From: Streptomyces sp. NBC_01235
GTDB lineage: Bacteria; Actinomycetota; Actinomycetes; Streptomycetales; Streptomycetaceae
Reading direction: 5' to 3'
DNA: 64,000 bases
Assembly: GCF_035989285.1 (NCBI RefSeq)
Contig: NZ_CP108513.1
Coordinates: forward strand, 8,184,001 to 8,248,000
Positions 1-9,106 of this stretch are shown piece by piece (positions within the stretch are counted from its first letter, which is position 1; each line of letters begins with the position of its first letter). The position numbers were made by a program, and so were the translations under genes. The notes under the pieces were generated by a model. The model did not search any database. It saw nothing but the letters and a program-made list of their open reading frames with translations, and was not told where the DNA came from.

Positions 1-270
1 TACGGCACCGACGTCGGCGAGCGGCTGCGGCAGGCCCTCGGCTTCCAGGCCAAGTACCAGCTCGGCGCGGCCGTCCCGGGGTGGCTGTGCGGCGGCTCGC
101 TGAACACGGGGCTCGGGCCGGTCACCGAGGTCGGCTACAACGCGCTGCACAACCGGCTGGGCATCGCCATGACCAACACGCAGACGCTGACCCTGCAGAA
201 CCGCCCGGCCGGCAGCAACAACCTCTTCGTCGCCTGGGAGACGCTGACCCACGGGGACAATCCCGCGTGA
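1..270 (+). CDS. C-terminal end of an alginate-lyase-like secreted polysaccharide lyase (5' part outside window)
   Basis: Frame 1 is open from the first base and ends at a TGA at 268-270, giving the last 89 residues of a protein whose start is outside the window. The tail contains RLGIAMTNTQ, then NRPAGSNNLFVAWETLTH, which I recognise from memory as the C-terminal segment of actinobacterial alginate lyase family proteins. These are normally exported and cleave uronate polymers by beta-elimination. Catalytic residues are not in the visible part, so the family call rests on the tail alone. It could also be a related heparinase-like lyase. Confidence 0.55.
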   Translation, partial: YGTDVGERLRQALGFQAKYQLGAAVPGWLCGGSLNTGLGPVTEVGYNALHNRLGIAMTNTQTLTLQNRPAGSNNLFVAWETLTHGDNPA

Positions 271-271
271 T

Positions 272-308
272 CCGATGCGGGTGAACCGATGCGCGTGAAC
301 CGATTCGG
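272..308. repeat. Short tandem direct repeat upstream of kdpD
   Basis: A 14-bp unit, CCGATGCGSGTGAA, occurs twice in a row and is followed by a partial third copy (CCGATTCGG), just after the stop of the lyase gene and about 165 bp before the kdpD start. It could be a regulator binding array for kdpDE or a chance duplication. Nothing else was recognised between 271 and 470. Confidence 0.5.
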
Positions 309-470
309 GGGGCTCGTCCGATGAAGGGTTGAGGGGCGCCGGTTGTTCGTCTCACCGCGTCAGGGTTGCGTCAAAGGCGTTCCTCGCACTTCAGATCGTC
401 CCTTTTGTCGGAACTGTTGGCCGTAAGGTCGACGCTGCGTACGCAGCAGTTACTGGAAGACAATGAGGCC

Positions 471-3013
471 ATGGCACGCGGCAAGCTTCGGATCTACCTC
501 GGTGCGGCACCGGGCGTGGGCAAGACGTACGCGATGCTGTCCGAGGCGCACCGGCGGGTGGAGCGCGGTACGGACTGCGTCGTGGCGTTCGTGGAGCACC
601 ACGGGCGGCAGCGCACCGAGGTGCTGTCGCACGGGCTGGAGCAGGTTACGCGTCGCGAGCTGGAGTACCGGGGCGGCGTCTTCCCCGAGATGGACGTGGA
701 CGCGGTCCTGGCCCGCGTCCCGCAGGTCGCCCTGGTGGACGAGCTCGCCCACACGAACGTCCCGGGCTCGCGCAACGCCAAGCGCTGGCAGGACGTGGAG
801 GAACTGCTCGCGGCCGGCGTCGACGTGGTCTCGACGGTGAACATCCAGCATCTGGAGTCCCTCGGCGACGTCGTGGAGTCGATCACGGGGGTGCGGCAGC
901 AGGAGACCGTGCCCGACGAGTTCGTCCGGCGCGCCGACCAGGTCGAGCTGGTGGACATGTCACCCGAGGCGCTGCGGCGGCGGATGGCACACGGCAACAT
1001 CTACAAGCCGGACAAGGTCGACGCAGCCCTGTCCAACTACTTCCGGCCCGGAAACCTCACCGCTCTGCGGGAGCTGGCCCTGCTGTGGGTGGCCGACCGG
1101 GTAGACGAGTACCTGAAGCAGTACCGCAGCGAGCACCGGGTGTCGGCGATCTGGGGTTCGCGCGAGCGGATCGTTGTCGGGCTGACCGGCGGCCCGGAGG
1201 GGCGCACCCTGATCCGGCGGGCGGCGCGGCTGGCGGAGAAGGGCGCGGGCGGCGAGGTGCTGGCCGTGTACATCGCGCGCAGTGACGGGCTGACCTCGGC
1301 CTCGCCCAAGGAGCTGGCGCTCCAGCGCACCCTCGTGGAGGACCTGGGCGGCACCTTCCATCACGTGGTCGGCGACGACATACCGGCCGCGCTGCTCGAC
1401 TTCGCCCGAGGGGTGAACGCCACGCAGATCGTGCTCGGTTCCTCGCGCCGCAAGGCGTGGCAGTACGTCTTCGGACCCGGAGTCGGTGCGACGGTCGCCC
1501 GCGAGTCGGGGTCCGACCTCGACGTGCACATCGTCACCCACGACGAGGTCGCCAAGGGGCGCGGGCTGCCGGTGGCCCGGGGCGCCCGGCTCGGGCGGGC
1601 CCGGATCATCTGGGGCTGGCTGGTCGGAGTGGCGGGCCCGGCACTGCTGGCGGTGCTGCTGAACTCCGTCCATCTCGGCCTCGCCAACGACATGCTGCTG
1701 TTCCTGGCGGTGACCGTGGCGGCGGCGCTGCTCGGCGGGCTGCTGCCCGCGCTGGCCTCGGCGGCCGTGGGCTCGCTCCTGCTGAACTACTTCTACACAC
1801 CGCCCCTGCACAGATGGACGATCGCCGACCCGAAGAACATCGTCGCCATCGTGATCTTCGTCGGGGTGGGGGTCTCGGTGGCGTCGGTGGTGGACCTGGC
1901 GGCCCGGCGTACGCATCAGGCGGCCCGGTTGCGGGCCGAGTCGGAGATCCTCTCCTACCTGGCGGGCAACGTGCTGCGGGGTGAGACCAGCCTGGAGGCG
2001 CTGCTGGAGCGGGTGCGGGAGACCTTCGGGATGGAGTCGGCGGCGCTGCTGGAGCGGGCGGACGACAGAGCGCCGTGGACCCGCGCGGGCCACGTCGGGC
2101 TCGGGCGCCCGGTCGAGCGGCCCGAGGACGCGGACGTGGACGTGCCGGTCGGGGACCATCTGGCGCTGGCGCTCACCGGGCGGGTGCTGCCCGCCGAGGA
2201 CCGGCGGGTGCTGGCCGCGTTCGCCGCGCAGGCGGTCGTCGTGCTGGACCGGCGGCGCCTGCAGGAGGAGGCCGACCAGGCCCGCGCGCTGGCCGAGGGC
2301 AACCGCATCCGCACGGCCCTGCTGGCCGCCGTCAGCCACGACCTGCGCACGCCGCTGGCCGGGATCAAGGCGGCGGTGTCGAGCCTCAGATCCGACGACG
2401 TGGCCTGGTCGGAGGAGGACCGGGCGGAGCTGCTGGAGGGCATCGAGGAGGGCGCGGACCGCCTGGACCACCTGGTGGGCAACCTGCTGGACATGTCCCG
2501 CCTCCAGACCGGTACGGTCACGCCGATCATCCGGGAGATCGACCTCGACGAGGTGGTGCCGATGGCGCTCGGCGGGGTCCCGGATCCGGAGGAGAGCGTG
2601 GAGCTGGACATCCCGGAGACGCTGCCCATGGTCGCCGTGGACGCCGGACTGCTGGAGCGGTCGGTCGCCAACCTCGTGGAGAACGCGGTCAAGTACAGCC
2701 CGGGCGGTGAGCCCGTGCTGGTCTCGGCGAGTGCGATGTCCGACCGTGTCGAGGTGCGGGTCGTGGACCGTGGGCCGGGTGTCCCCGACGAGGCCAAGGA
2801 GCGGATATTCGCGCCCTTCCAGCGGTACGGTGACGCCCCGCGCGGGGCCGGGGTGGGGCTCGGCCTGGCGGTCGCGCGTGGCTTCGCCGAGGCCATGGGC
2901 GGCACCCTCAACGCCGAGGACACCCCAGGTGGCGGCCTCACCATGGTCCTCACCGTCCGCGCGGCGGGACCGCGCCCCGAGCTGCAACCCGTACAACGCG
3001 AAAGGCAGGCCTC

Positions 3014-3020
<7 letters not shown>
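471..3020 (+). CDS. kdpD: Potassium-responsive sensor histidine kinase KdpD
   Basis: A membrane histidine kinase of 849 residues that, in the known family, controls K+ uptake through KdpE. The N-terminal KdpD domain has the P-loop-like GAAPGVGKTYAML (about residues 11-23) and the family strings VDELAHTNVPGS and STVNIQHLES. A universal-stress-like domain follows (about 240-370), then closely spaced hydrophobic helices (about 395-490), a GAF-like region, a HisKA box AAVSHDLRTPLAG with H623, and an HATPase with N-box NLVENAVKYSPGG. ATG 471 was chosen because conserved sequence starts at MARGKLRIYLG; an in-frame TTG at 366 would add 35 poorly conserved residues. It overlaps kdpE by 7 nt. No kdpFABC genes are beside it here. 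Confidence 0.95.
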
Positions 3021-3730
<710 letters not shown>

Positions 3731-3787
3731 TACGGCGGGCGGGACGGCCGGTACGGCGGCGGGTACGGCTCTGTCGGTGCACCCCGG

Positions 3788-3799
3788 TACGCTTCAGAT
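3788..3799 (+). promoter_or_regulatory. Candidate -10 element giving a leaderless transcript
   Basis: TACGCT at 3788-3793 is followed by only six bases before the ATG at 3800, and no Shine-Dalgarno sequence precedes that ATG. This is the usual layout of leaderless actinobacterial promoters. No convincing -35 was seen. Confidence 0.5.
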
Positions 3800-4198
3800 A
3801 TGAGTGCTGTTCCTCGTTCCGAAAAGCCGGTGGGCCGGTTCCGGCGCATGCTAGACCGGCTCTCCTCGTCGCAGGAGGACCTGGAGTCCGAGGAGCTGCG
3901 GGAGGACGCCGAGACGACCGGTTGTACGCGCATCGGAGACTGCCAGGACCGCCAGATAGTCACGGTTACTGGTACCTTGCGCACGGTCACCCTGCGGCCG
4001 CGTGCCGGAGTCCCGGCCCTGGAGGCCGAGCTGTTCGACGGCAGCGCCGCGTTGGACGTGGTGTGGCTGGGCAGGCGTTCCATCGTGGGCATAGAACCGG
4101 GGCGCAGGCTCATAGCATCGGGCCGGGTCTCCATGAGCCGGGGCCGCCGGGTGCTGTTCAACCCCAAGTACGAACTGAGACCCCTGGGTAGGGAGTAG
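3800..4198 (+). CDS. OB-fold nucleic-acid-binding domain protein
   Basis: A 132-residue soluble protein. After an acidic N-terminus (SSSQEDLESEELREDAE) comes a compact beta-rich domain, about residues 45-130, with VTVTGTLRTVTL, LEAELFDGSAALDVVWLG and the RRVLFNPKYEL ending typical of the actinobacterial OB-fold (tRNA-anti-like) proteins. The direct ligand is unknown; single-stranded nucleic acid is the usual assumption. The gene is the first of a pair: DUF3159 starts 3 nt after its stop. It probably starts without a leader, as ATG lies 6 nt from a -10 element. Confidence 0.8.
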   Translation: MSAVPRSEKPVGRFRRMLDRLSSSQEDLESEELREDAETTGCTRIGDCQDRQIVTVTGTLRTVTLRPRAGVPALEAELFDGSAALDVVWLGRRSIVGIEPGRRLIASGRVSMSRGRRVLFNPKYELRPLGRE

Positions 4199-4201
4199 CC
4201 G

Positions 4202-4966
4202 GTGACGTCGCTCGACAAGCCGACCGAAGACACGACTGCGGAGGACACGGCCGCGGCCGACGCCCGGGCGGTGACCGAGGCCGCGCTGTTCGAGGCGTTC
4301 GGCGGCGTGCGGGGCATGGTCGAGACGGTGGTGCCCGGCCTGCTCTTCGTCACGATCTTCACGATCAACAAGGACCTGCACATGTCCGCGATCGCCGCGC
4401 TCGCGGTGTCGCTGGTCCTGGTCGTGGTCCGGCTGGCGATGAAGGACACGGTCAAGCACGCGTTCAGTGGGGTCTTCGGTGTGGCCTTCGGCGTCGTCTT
4501 CGCGATGATGACCGGCAACGCCAAGGACTTCTATCTGCCGGGCATGCTCTACACGCTGGGGCTGGCGCTGGCGTACATCATCACGACGCTGTGCGGGGTG
4601 CCGCTGATCGGGCTCATCCTCGGGCCGGTCTTCAAGGAGAACCTCTCCTGGCGCACCCGCAACCCCGGCCGCAAGAAGGCGTACGCCAAGGCCAGTTGGG
4701 CGTGGGGGCTGATCCTCCTCGCCAAGTGCGCGATCCTCTTCCCGCTGTACTGGTGGGCGAACACCGCCCAGCTGGGCTGGGTGCTGGTGGCGCTGAAGAT
4801 TCCGCCGTTCCTGCTGGCCGTCTGGCTGACGTGGGTGTTCCTCGCGAAGGCGCCCGCGCCGATCGACGTGTTCTCGGAGATGGAGGCGGAGGAGAAGGCG
4901 GAGGCTGAGCGGGAGGCTGCCGCCGCGACCTCGGAGACCGGTGGGCGGCACCGCCGGGAAGGGTAG
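4202..4966 (+). CDS. DUF3159 family integral membrane protein
   Basis: A 254-residue protein with an acidic N-terminal tail and about five to six hydrophobic segments from residue 40 on (for example VPGLLFVTIFTI and LALAYIITTLCGVPLIGLIL). It ends in a charged Glu/Ala-rich cytoplasmic tail (MEAEEKAEAEREAA). The motifs HAFSGVFGVAFG and WRTRNPGRKKAYAKASW match DUF3159 as I remember it. GTG 4202 follows the OB-fold stop after 3 nt. The function is not known; its conserved place near potassium genes is suggestive only. Confidence 0.85.
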   Translation: MTSLDKPTEDTTAEDTAAADARAVTEAALFEAFGGVRGMVETVVPGLLFVTIFTINKDLHMSAIAALAVSLVLVVVRLAMKDTVKHAFSGVFGVAFGVVFAMMTGNAKDFYLPGMLYTLGLALAYIITTLCGVPLIGLILGPVFKENLSWRTRNPGRKKAYAKASWAWGLILLAKCAILFPLYWWANTAQLGWVLVALKIPPFLLAVWLTWVFLAKAPAPIDVFSEMEAEEKAEAEREAAAATSETGGRHRREG

Positions 4967-4989
4967 TTCCCGGCGTTGGTGTGACCGTC

Positions 4990-5065
4990 CCTGGGGGCTG
5001 CCGCCCCCCAGACCCCCGCTTCGACCCTCAAGGGGCCTCGTCCTCAGACGCCGGACGGGCTGGTA
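4990..5065. repeat. Streptomyces-type dispersed intergenic repeat
   Basis: The stretch combines GGGGGCTGCCGCCCCCCAG with a following CAGACGCCGGACGGGCTG. I recognise these from memory as pieces of a dispersed intergenic element found many times in Streptomyces chromosomes, typically near gene ends. Here it sits between convergent genes just before a strong hairpin. Confidence 0.6.
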
Positions 5066-5068
5066 GGG

Positions 5069-5100
5069 AAAGGGCGCCCTGAGATTTCAGGGCGCCCTTT
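5069..5100. terminator. Bidirectional intrinsic terminator between DUF3159 and trkA genes
   Basis: A perfect 14-bp stem (AAAGGGCGCCCTGA, 5069-5082) with a 4-nt loop GATT pairs with TCAGGGCGCCCTTT (5087-5100). It sits 102 nt past the DUF3159 stop and 20 nt past the trkA stop on the other strand. The A/T ends of the stem give a short T tract in both directions. Confidence 0.9.
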
Positions 5101-5120
5101 GCCGTCGTCTCCCTCGAAGG

Positions 5121-5798
5121 TCAGCTGCCGGTGTCCTCCTTGCGGACCGACAGCAGGTCCTCCAGCTGTTCCTCCCGGGCCTGGGCGGCGACGAAGAGGA
5201 GTTCGTCGCCGGCCTCCAGGGAGTCCTCGCGGGACGGGGTCAGCACCCGGGTGCCGCGGATGATGGTGACCAGGGAGGTGTCCTCCGGCCATTCCACGTC
5301 GCCGACCTGGGTGCCGGCCAGGGCCGACTCCTCGGGGAGGGTCAGTTCGACGAGGTTGGCGTCGCCGTGGCTGAAGCGGAGCAGGCGGACCAGGTCGCCG
5401 ACGCTCACCGCCTCCTCGACCAGGGCGGACATCAGACGCGGGGTGGACACGGCGACGTCCACGCCCCAGGACTCGTTGAACAGCCACTCGTTCTTGGGGT
5501 TGTTGACGCGGGCCACGACGCGCGGGACGCCGTACTCCGTCTTGGCCAGGAGCGAGACGACCAGGTTGACCTTGTCGTCGCCGGTCGCGGCGATGACGAC
5601 GTTGCAGCGCTGGAGCGCCGCCTCGTCCAACGACGTGATCTCGCAGGCGTCGGCCAGCAGCCACTCCGCCTGGGGGACGCGCTCGACCGAGATGGCGGTC
5701 GGCGCCTTGTCGACGAGCAGGACCTCGTGGCCGTTCTCCAGCAGCTCGCCCGCGATCGAGCGGCCGACGGCTCCGGCTCCGGCAATGGCGACCCTCAT
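5121..5798 (-). CDS. TrkA/RCK family potassium channel regulatory protein (second gene)
   Basis: A 225-residue soluble protein. The N-terminal Rossmann domain has GAGAVGRSIAGELLENGHEV and an acidic residue after the second strand for NAD binding. A linker follows, then an RCK_C (TrkA_C) domain from about residue 140 (LVELTLPEESALAGTQVGDV). By family knowledge it gates K+ transport in response to nucleotides; RCK_C domains of relatives can bind cyclic di-AMP. Its ATG overlaps the stop of the upstream trkA paralogue (TGATG), so the two are probably made together and may form a hetero-assembly. The downstream end is a strong terminator. Confidence 0.9.
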   Translation of the reverse strand: MRVAIAGAGAVGRSIAGELLENGHEVLLVDKAPTAISVERVPQAEWLLADACEITSLDEAALQRCNVVIAATGDDKVNLVVSLLAKTEYGVPRVVARVNNPKNEWLFNESWGVDVAVSTPRLMSALVEEAVSVGDLVRLLRFSHGDANLVELTLPEESALAGTQVGDVEWPEDTSLVTIIRGTRVLTPSREDSLEAGDELLFVAAQAREEQLEDLLSVRKEDTGS

Positions 5799-6466
5799 CA
5801 GTGACCGCCTTCCTTCGGGCCTTCGGCGAACGACGCCTCGACCTTTTCGACCTCGTCGGTGCGCAGCATCACATGCACCAGGTCACCCTCCTGCAACACC
5901 GTCTGCGAGGTGGGCAGGATCGCCTCGCCGAGACGGGTCAGGAACGCCACGCGGACGCCCGTCTCCTCCTGCAGCTTGCTGATCTTGTGGCCGACCCAGG
6001 ACGGGGCGGCGTGCACCTCGGCGAGCTGGACGCCCCCGGTGGGGTCGCGCCACAGCGGCTCGGCCCCCGAGGGGAGCAGCCGGCGCAGCATCTGGTCGGC
6101 AGTCCAGCGGACGGTGGCGACGGTGGGGATGCCCAGACGCTGGTAGACCTCGGCGCGCCGGGGGTCGTAGATGCGGGCCGCGACGTTCTCGATGCCGAAC
6201 ATCTCGCGGGCCACGCGGGCGGCGATGATGTTGGAGTTGTCGCCGCTGGAGACGGCGGCGAACGCGCCGGCCTCCTCGATGCCCGCCTCGCGCAGGGTGT
6301 CCTGGTCGAAGCCGACCCCGGTGACACGACGGCCGCCGAAACCGGAGCCCAGTCGTCGGAAGGCGGTGGGGTCCTGGTCGATCACGGCGACCGTGTGCCC
6401 CTGTTGCTCCAGGGTCTGGGCGAGAGCGGAACCCACTCTGCCGCAGCCCATGATGACGATGTGCAC
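5798..6466 (-). CDS. TrkA/RCK family potassium uptake protein (first gene)
   Basis: A 222-residue paralogue of the next gene. The Rossmann motif is GCGRVGSALAQTLEQQGHTV with VIDQDPTAF following, and the RCK_C region is near residues 140-215 (HKISKLQEETGVRVAFLTR and GDLVHVMLRTDEVEKV). It overlaps its partner by one base. The 31-residue membrane peptide gene lies 158 bp upstream on the same strand and the KimA-type transporter is divergent. I infer that the pair controls KimA, a Trk/Ktr channel elsewhere, or both. Confidence 0.9.
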   Translation of the reverse strand: MHIVIMGCGRVGSALAQTLEQQGHTVAVIDQDPTAFRRLGSGFGGRRVTGVGFDQDTLREAGIEEAGAFAAVSSGDNSNIIAARVAREMFGIENVAARIYDPRRAEVYQRLGIPTVATVRWTADQMLRRLLPSGAEPLWRDPTGGVQLAEVHAAPSWVGHKISKLQEETGVRVAFLTRLGEAILPTSQTVLQEGDLVHVMLRTDEVEKVEASFAEGPKEGGH

Positions 6467-6624
6467 GACCGTCCTTCCGAGGTCAAGAAAGTCAAGAAGT
6501 CGATGAGTTTTCTGGCCTGGTCATGGTGCTCGGCCTTGAACAGGGTCTCAGACCGTCGCCCAAGCTACACACGCGCGGTCCTCGCAGGGCACCCCCGTGC
6601 ACGGTCCGCGCACGGTTTGCGCGA

Positions 6625-6720
6625 TCAGCGACGGCTGATGCTCGAGAGACTGAGGAAGGTAAGGATTCCGAGGCCTACGAGGGTGCCGATGGCGCCGATG
6701 AGCTCCGCGGTCGTGTGCAT
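6625..6720 (-). CDS. 31-residue single-helix membrane peptide
   Basis: A very short gene on the minus strand. ATG at 6720 is preceded by a good ribosome site, GGAGGG, four bases upstream. The product begins MHTTAELIGAIG and ends FLSLSSISRR: one hydrophobic helix (about residues 7-25) with a basic end, which predicts a cytoplasmic C-terminus. It lies upstream of the two trkA genes and divergent from kimA. It is not KdpF by sequence. A role as a small subunit or regulator of a K+ transporter is inference from position. The upstream in-frame ATG would give 63 residues, but the added part is Pro/Arg-rich and lacks a ribosome site. Confidence 0.6.
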   Translation of the reverse strand: MHTTAELIGAIGTLVGLGILTFLSLSSISRR

Positions 6721-6889
6721 GGACCCTCCGAGGGGCGGCAGCGGGCGGGGATTGTCATATAGGCATGACGACCGGCGCGGCGGTGGAATCCGCAGCGCGG
6801 GCCGGGCCGATTTCACCCGGGAGGCAGACGCGGCAGCCCATCACCCGGTCGAGCCGGGGGGAGGGTGGGCGGTCCCGTGTTCGAAGGCT

Positions 6890-6903
6890 TACGCTTCTCT
6901 GTT
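6890..6903 (+). promoter_or_regulatory. Candidate -10 element for leaderless kimA transcript
   Basis: TACGCT at 6890-6895 lies eight bases before GTG 6904, with no ribosome site between. It supports 6904 as a leaderless start. GTG 6877, with GGGGGAGG about 10 nt upstream, is the alternative start. Confidence 0.4.
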
Positions 6904-8991
6904 GTGTCCAAACTGACCGACGTGCCCAAACGAATTCTGATCGGGCGCGCACTGCGCAGTGATCGGCTGGGGGAAACGCTCCTGCCGAAGCGCATCGCCC
7001 TACCCGTCTTCGCTTCCGACCCGCTGTCCTCCGTGGCCTACGCGCCCGGGGAGGTGCTGCTGGTCCTGTCCATCGCGGGCGTGTCGGCCTACCACTTCAG
7101 CCCGTGGATCGCCCTCGCGGTCGTCGTGCTGATGTTCACGGTGGTCGCCTCCTACCGGCAGAACGTCCACGCCTACCCCAGCGGTGGTGGCGACTACGAG
7201 GTGGCCACCACCAACCTCGGTCCCAAGGCCGGCCTGACGGTCGCGAGCGCGCTGCTCGTCGACTACGTCCTGACCGTCGCCGTCTCCATCGCCTCCGGCA
7301 TCGAGAACCTCGGCTCCGCGATCCCGTTCGTCGTCGAGCACAAGGTGGCCTGCGCGGTCGCCGTGATCGTGCTGCTGACACTGATGAACCTGCGCGGGGT
7401 CAAGGAGTCCGGCAAGCTCTTCGCGATCCCGACGTATGTGTTCGTCGCGGGCGTCTTCCTCATGATCGCGTGGGGCGCCTTCCGCGGGCTGGTCCTCGAC
7501 GACCAGATGCGGGCGCCGACGGCCGAGTACACGATCAAGGCCGAACACCAGGGCCTGGCGGGCTTCGCGCTCGTCTTCCTGATGCTGCGCGCCTTCTCCT
7601 CCGGCTGTGCCGCGCTCACCGGGGTCGAGGCGATCTCCAACGGCGTTCCGGCCTTCCGCAAGCCCAAGTCGAAGAACGCGGCGACCACGCTGGCGGCGAT
7701 GGGCCTGCTGGCCGTCACCATGTTCTGCGGGATCATCGTCCTGGCCCTGGTGACCAAGGTCCGGATGGCCGAGAACCCGGCCGTCGACCTGCTCAAGGAC
7801 GGTGTCGGGGTCGGCTCCGGATACGTCCAGAACCCGGTGATCACCCAGGTCGCCGAGGCCGTCTTCGGCAAGGGCAGCTTCTTCTTCATCGTGCTCGCCG
7901 CGGCCACCGCCCTGGTGCTGTTCCTGGCGGCGAACACCGCCTACAACGGCTTTCCGGTGCTCGGCTCGATCCTCGCCCAGGACCGCTACCTGCCCCGCCA
8001 GCTGCACACCCGCGGCGACCGCCTCGCCTTCTCCAACGGCATCGTGCTGCTCGCCGGCGCGGCCATGCTGCTGGTGGTCATCTACGGTGCCGACTCCACC
8101 CGGCTGATCCAGCTGTACATCGTCGGCGTGTTCGTGTCCTTCACGCTCAGCCAGACCGGCATGGTCCGGCACTGGAACCGGCACCTGGCGGCCGAGACCG
8201 ACCAGGCCAAGCGCCGCCACATGGTCCGCTCCCGCGCGATCAACACCTTCGGCGCCTTCTTCACCGGCCTGGTCCTGGTGGTCGTCCTGGTCACCAAGTT
8301 CACGCACGGCGCCTGGGTCGCCCTGCTCGGCATGGTGATCTTCTACGCGACGATGACCGCGATCCGCCGCCACTACGACGGCGTGGCCGCGGAACTCGTC
8401 GCCCCCGAGGGCCCCAGCGACGACAGCGTCCGGCCCTCGCGCGTCCACTCGGTGCTGCTGATCTCCAAGATCCACCGCCCGACCCTGCGCGCCCTCGCCT
8501 ACGCCAAGCTGATGCGCTCCGACACCCTGGAGGCGCTCACCGTCAACGTCGACCCGGCCGAGACGAAGGCGCTGCGCGAGGAGTGGGAACGGCGCGGGAT
8601 CGACGTACCGCTGAAGGTGCTGGACTCGCCCTACCGCGAGGTCACGCGGCCGGTCATCGAGTACGTCAAGAGCCTGCGCCGGGATTCGCCGCGCGACGCG
8701 GTGTCGGTGATCATCCCCGAGTACGTGGTCGGCCACTGGTACGAGCACCTGCTGCACAACCAGAGCGCGCTCCGGTTGAAGGGCCGGCTGCTGTTCACGC
8801 CGGGCGTCATGGTCACGTCCATTCCGTACCAGCTGCAGTCCTCCGAGGCGGCGAAGATCCGGGCCCGCAGGCGGCAGGAGTGGAACGCTCCGGGTTCGGT
8901 GCGGCGCGGTCCCCTGCAGGAGGGGCGGCCGAAGGAGCCGTCCGGTACCGGCGGCAAGACGGGCTCTTCGAAGCCGGACGCGAAGAGCTGA
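6904..8991 (+). CDS. kimA: KimA-type APC-superfamily potassium transporter
   Basis: A 695-residue membrane protein. About twelve helices fill residues 35-480, and a cytoplasmic universal-stress-like domain fills about 510-660. From memory it matches Bacillus KimA (YdaO) closely: ASDPLSSVAYAPGEVLLVL, SYRQNVHAYPSGGGDYEVA, DYVLTVAVSIASG, AFSSGCAALTGVEAISNGVP, and the tail EHLLHNQSALRLKGRLLF. KimA is a high-affinity H+/K+ symporter inhibited by cyclic di-AMP in Bacillus. Many annotations would call it an amino-acid permease. It is divergent from the trkA pair and downstream of kdpDE, which supports a K+ role. The C-terminal 45 residues are a disordered basic/Gly tail. Confidence 0.85.
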   Translation: MSKLTDVPKRILIGRALRSDRLGETLLPKRIALPVFASDPLSSVAYAPGEVLLVLSIAGVSAYHFSPWIALAVVVLMFTVVASYRQNVHAYPSGGGDYEVATTNLGPKAGLTVASALLVDYVLTVAVSIASGIENLGSAIPFVVEHKVACAVAVIVLLTLMNLRGVKESGKLFAIPTYVFVAGVFLMIAWGAFRGLVLDDQMRAPTAEYTIKAEHQGLAGFALVFLMLRAFSSGCAALTGVEAISNGVPAFRKPKSKNAATTLAAMGLLAVTMFCGIIVLALVTKVRMAENPAVDLLKDGVGVGSGYVQNPVITQVAEAVFGKGSFFFIVLAAATALVLFLAANTAYNGFPVLGSILAQDRYLPRQLHTRGDRLAFSNGIVLLAGAAMLLVVIYGADSTRLIQLYIVGVFVSFTLSQTGMVRHWNRHLAAETDQAKRRHMVRSRAINTFGAFFTGLVLVVVLVTKFTHGAWVALLGMVIFYATMTAIRRHYDGVAAELVAPEGPSDDSVRPSRVHSVLLISKIHRPTLRALAYAKLMRSDTLEALTVNVDPAETKALREEWERRGIDVPLKVLDSPYREVTRPVIEYVKSLRRDSPRDAVSVIIPEYVVGHWYEHLLHNQSALRLKGRLLFTPGVMVTSIPYQLQSSEAAKIRARRRQEWNAPGSVRRGPLQEGRPKEPSGTGGKTGSSKPDAKS

Positions 8992-9048
8992 CCCTCGCTC
9001 CGCGCACCGGGCACCCGGCTCGTGGTGAACGGCCGGACGACAGCCACG

Positions 9049-9054
9049 TAGACT
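9049..9054 (+). promoter_or_regulatory. Candidate -10 element of the TRAM methyltransferase gene
   Basis: TAGACT, 53 bases before the ATG at 9107, fits the housekeeping -10 consensus TANNNT and would give a leader of about 45 nt. The -35 is not clear. Confidence 0.4.
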
Positions 9055-9106
9055 GGTGGGCTGTTGTCCGGCCGTTCCTCGTTCGACGTTGTGGAGTCAC
9101 CCCGCC

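Noticed and set aside
6467..6903. Cyclic di-AMP (ydaO-type) riboswitch upstream of kimA
   Set aside because: I looked because Bacillus kimA has one, but the leader appears too short or absent and no riboswitch core was recognised.
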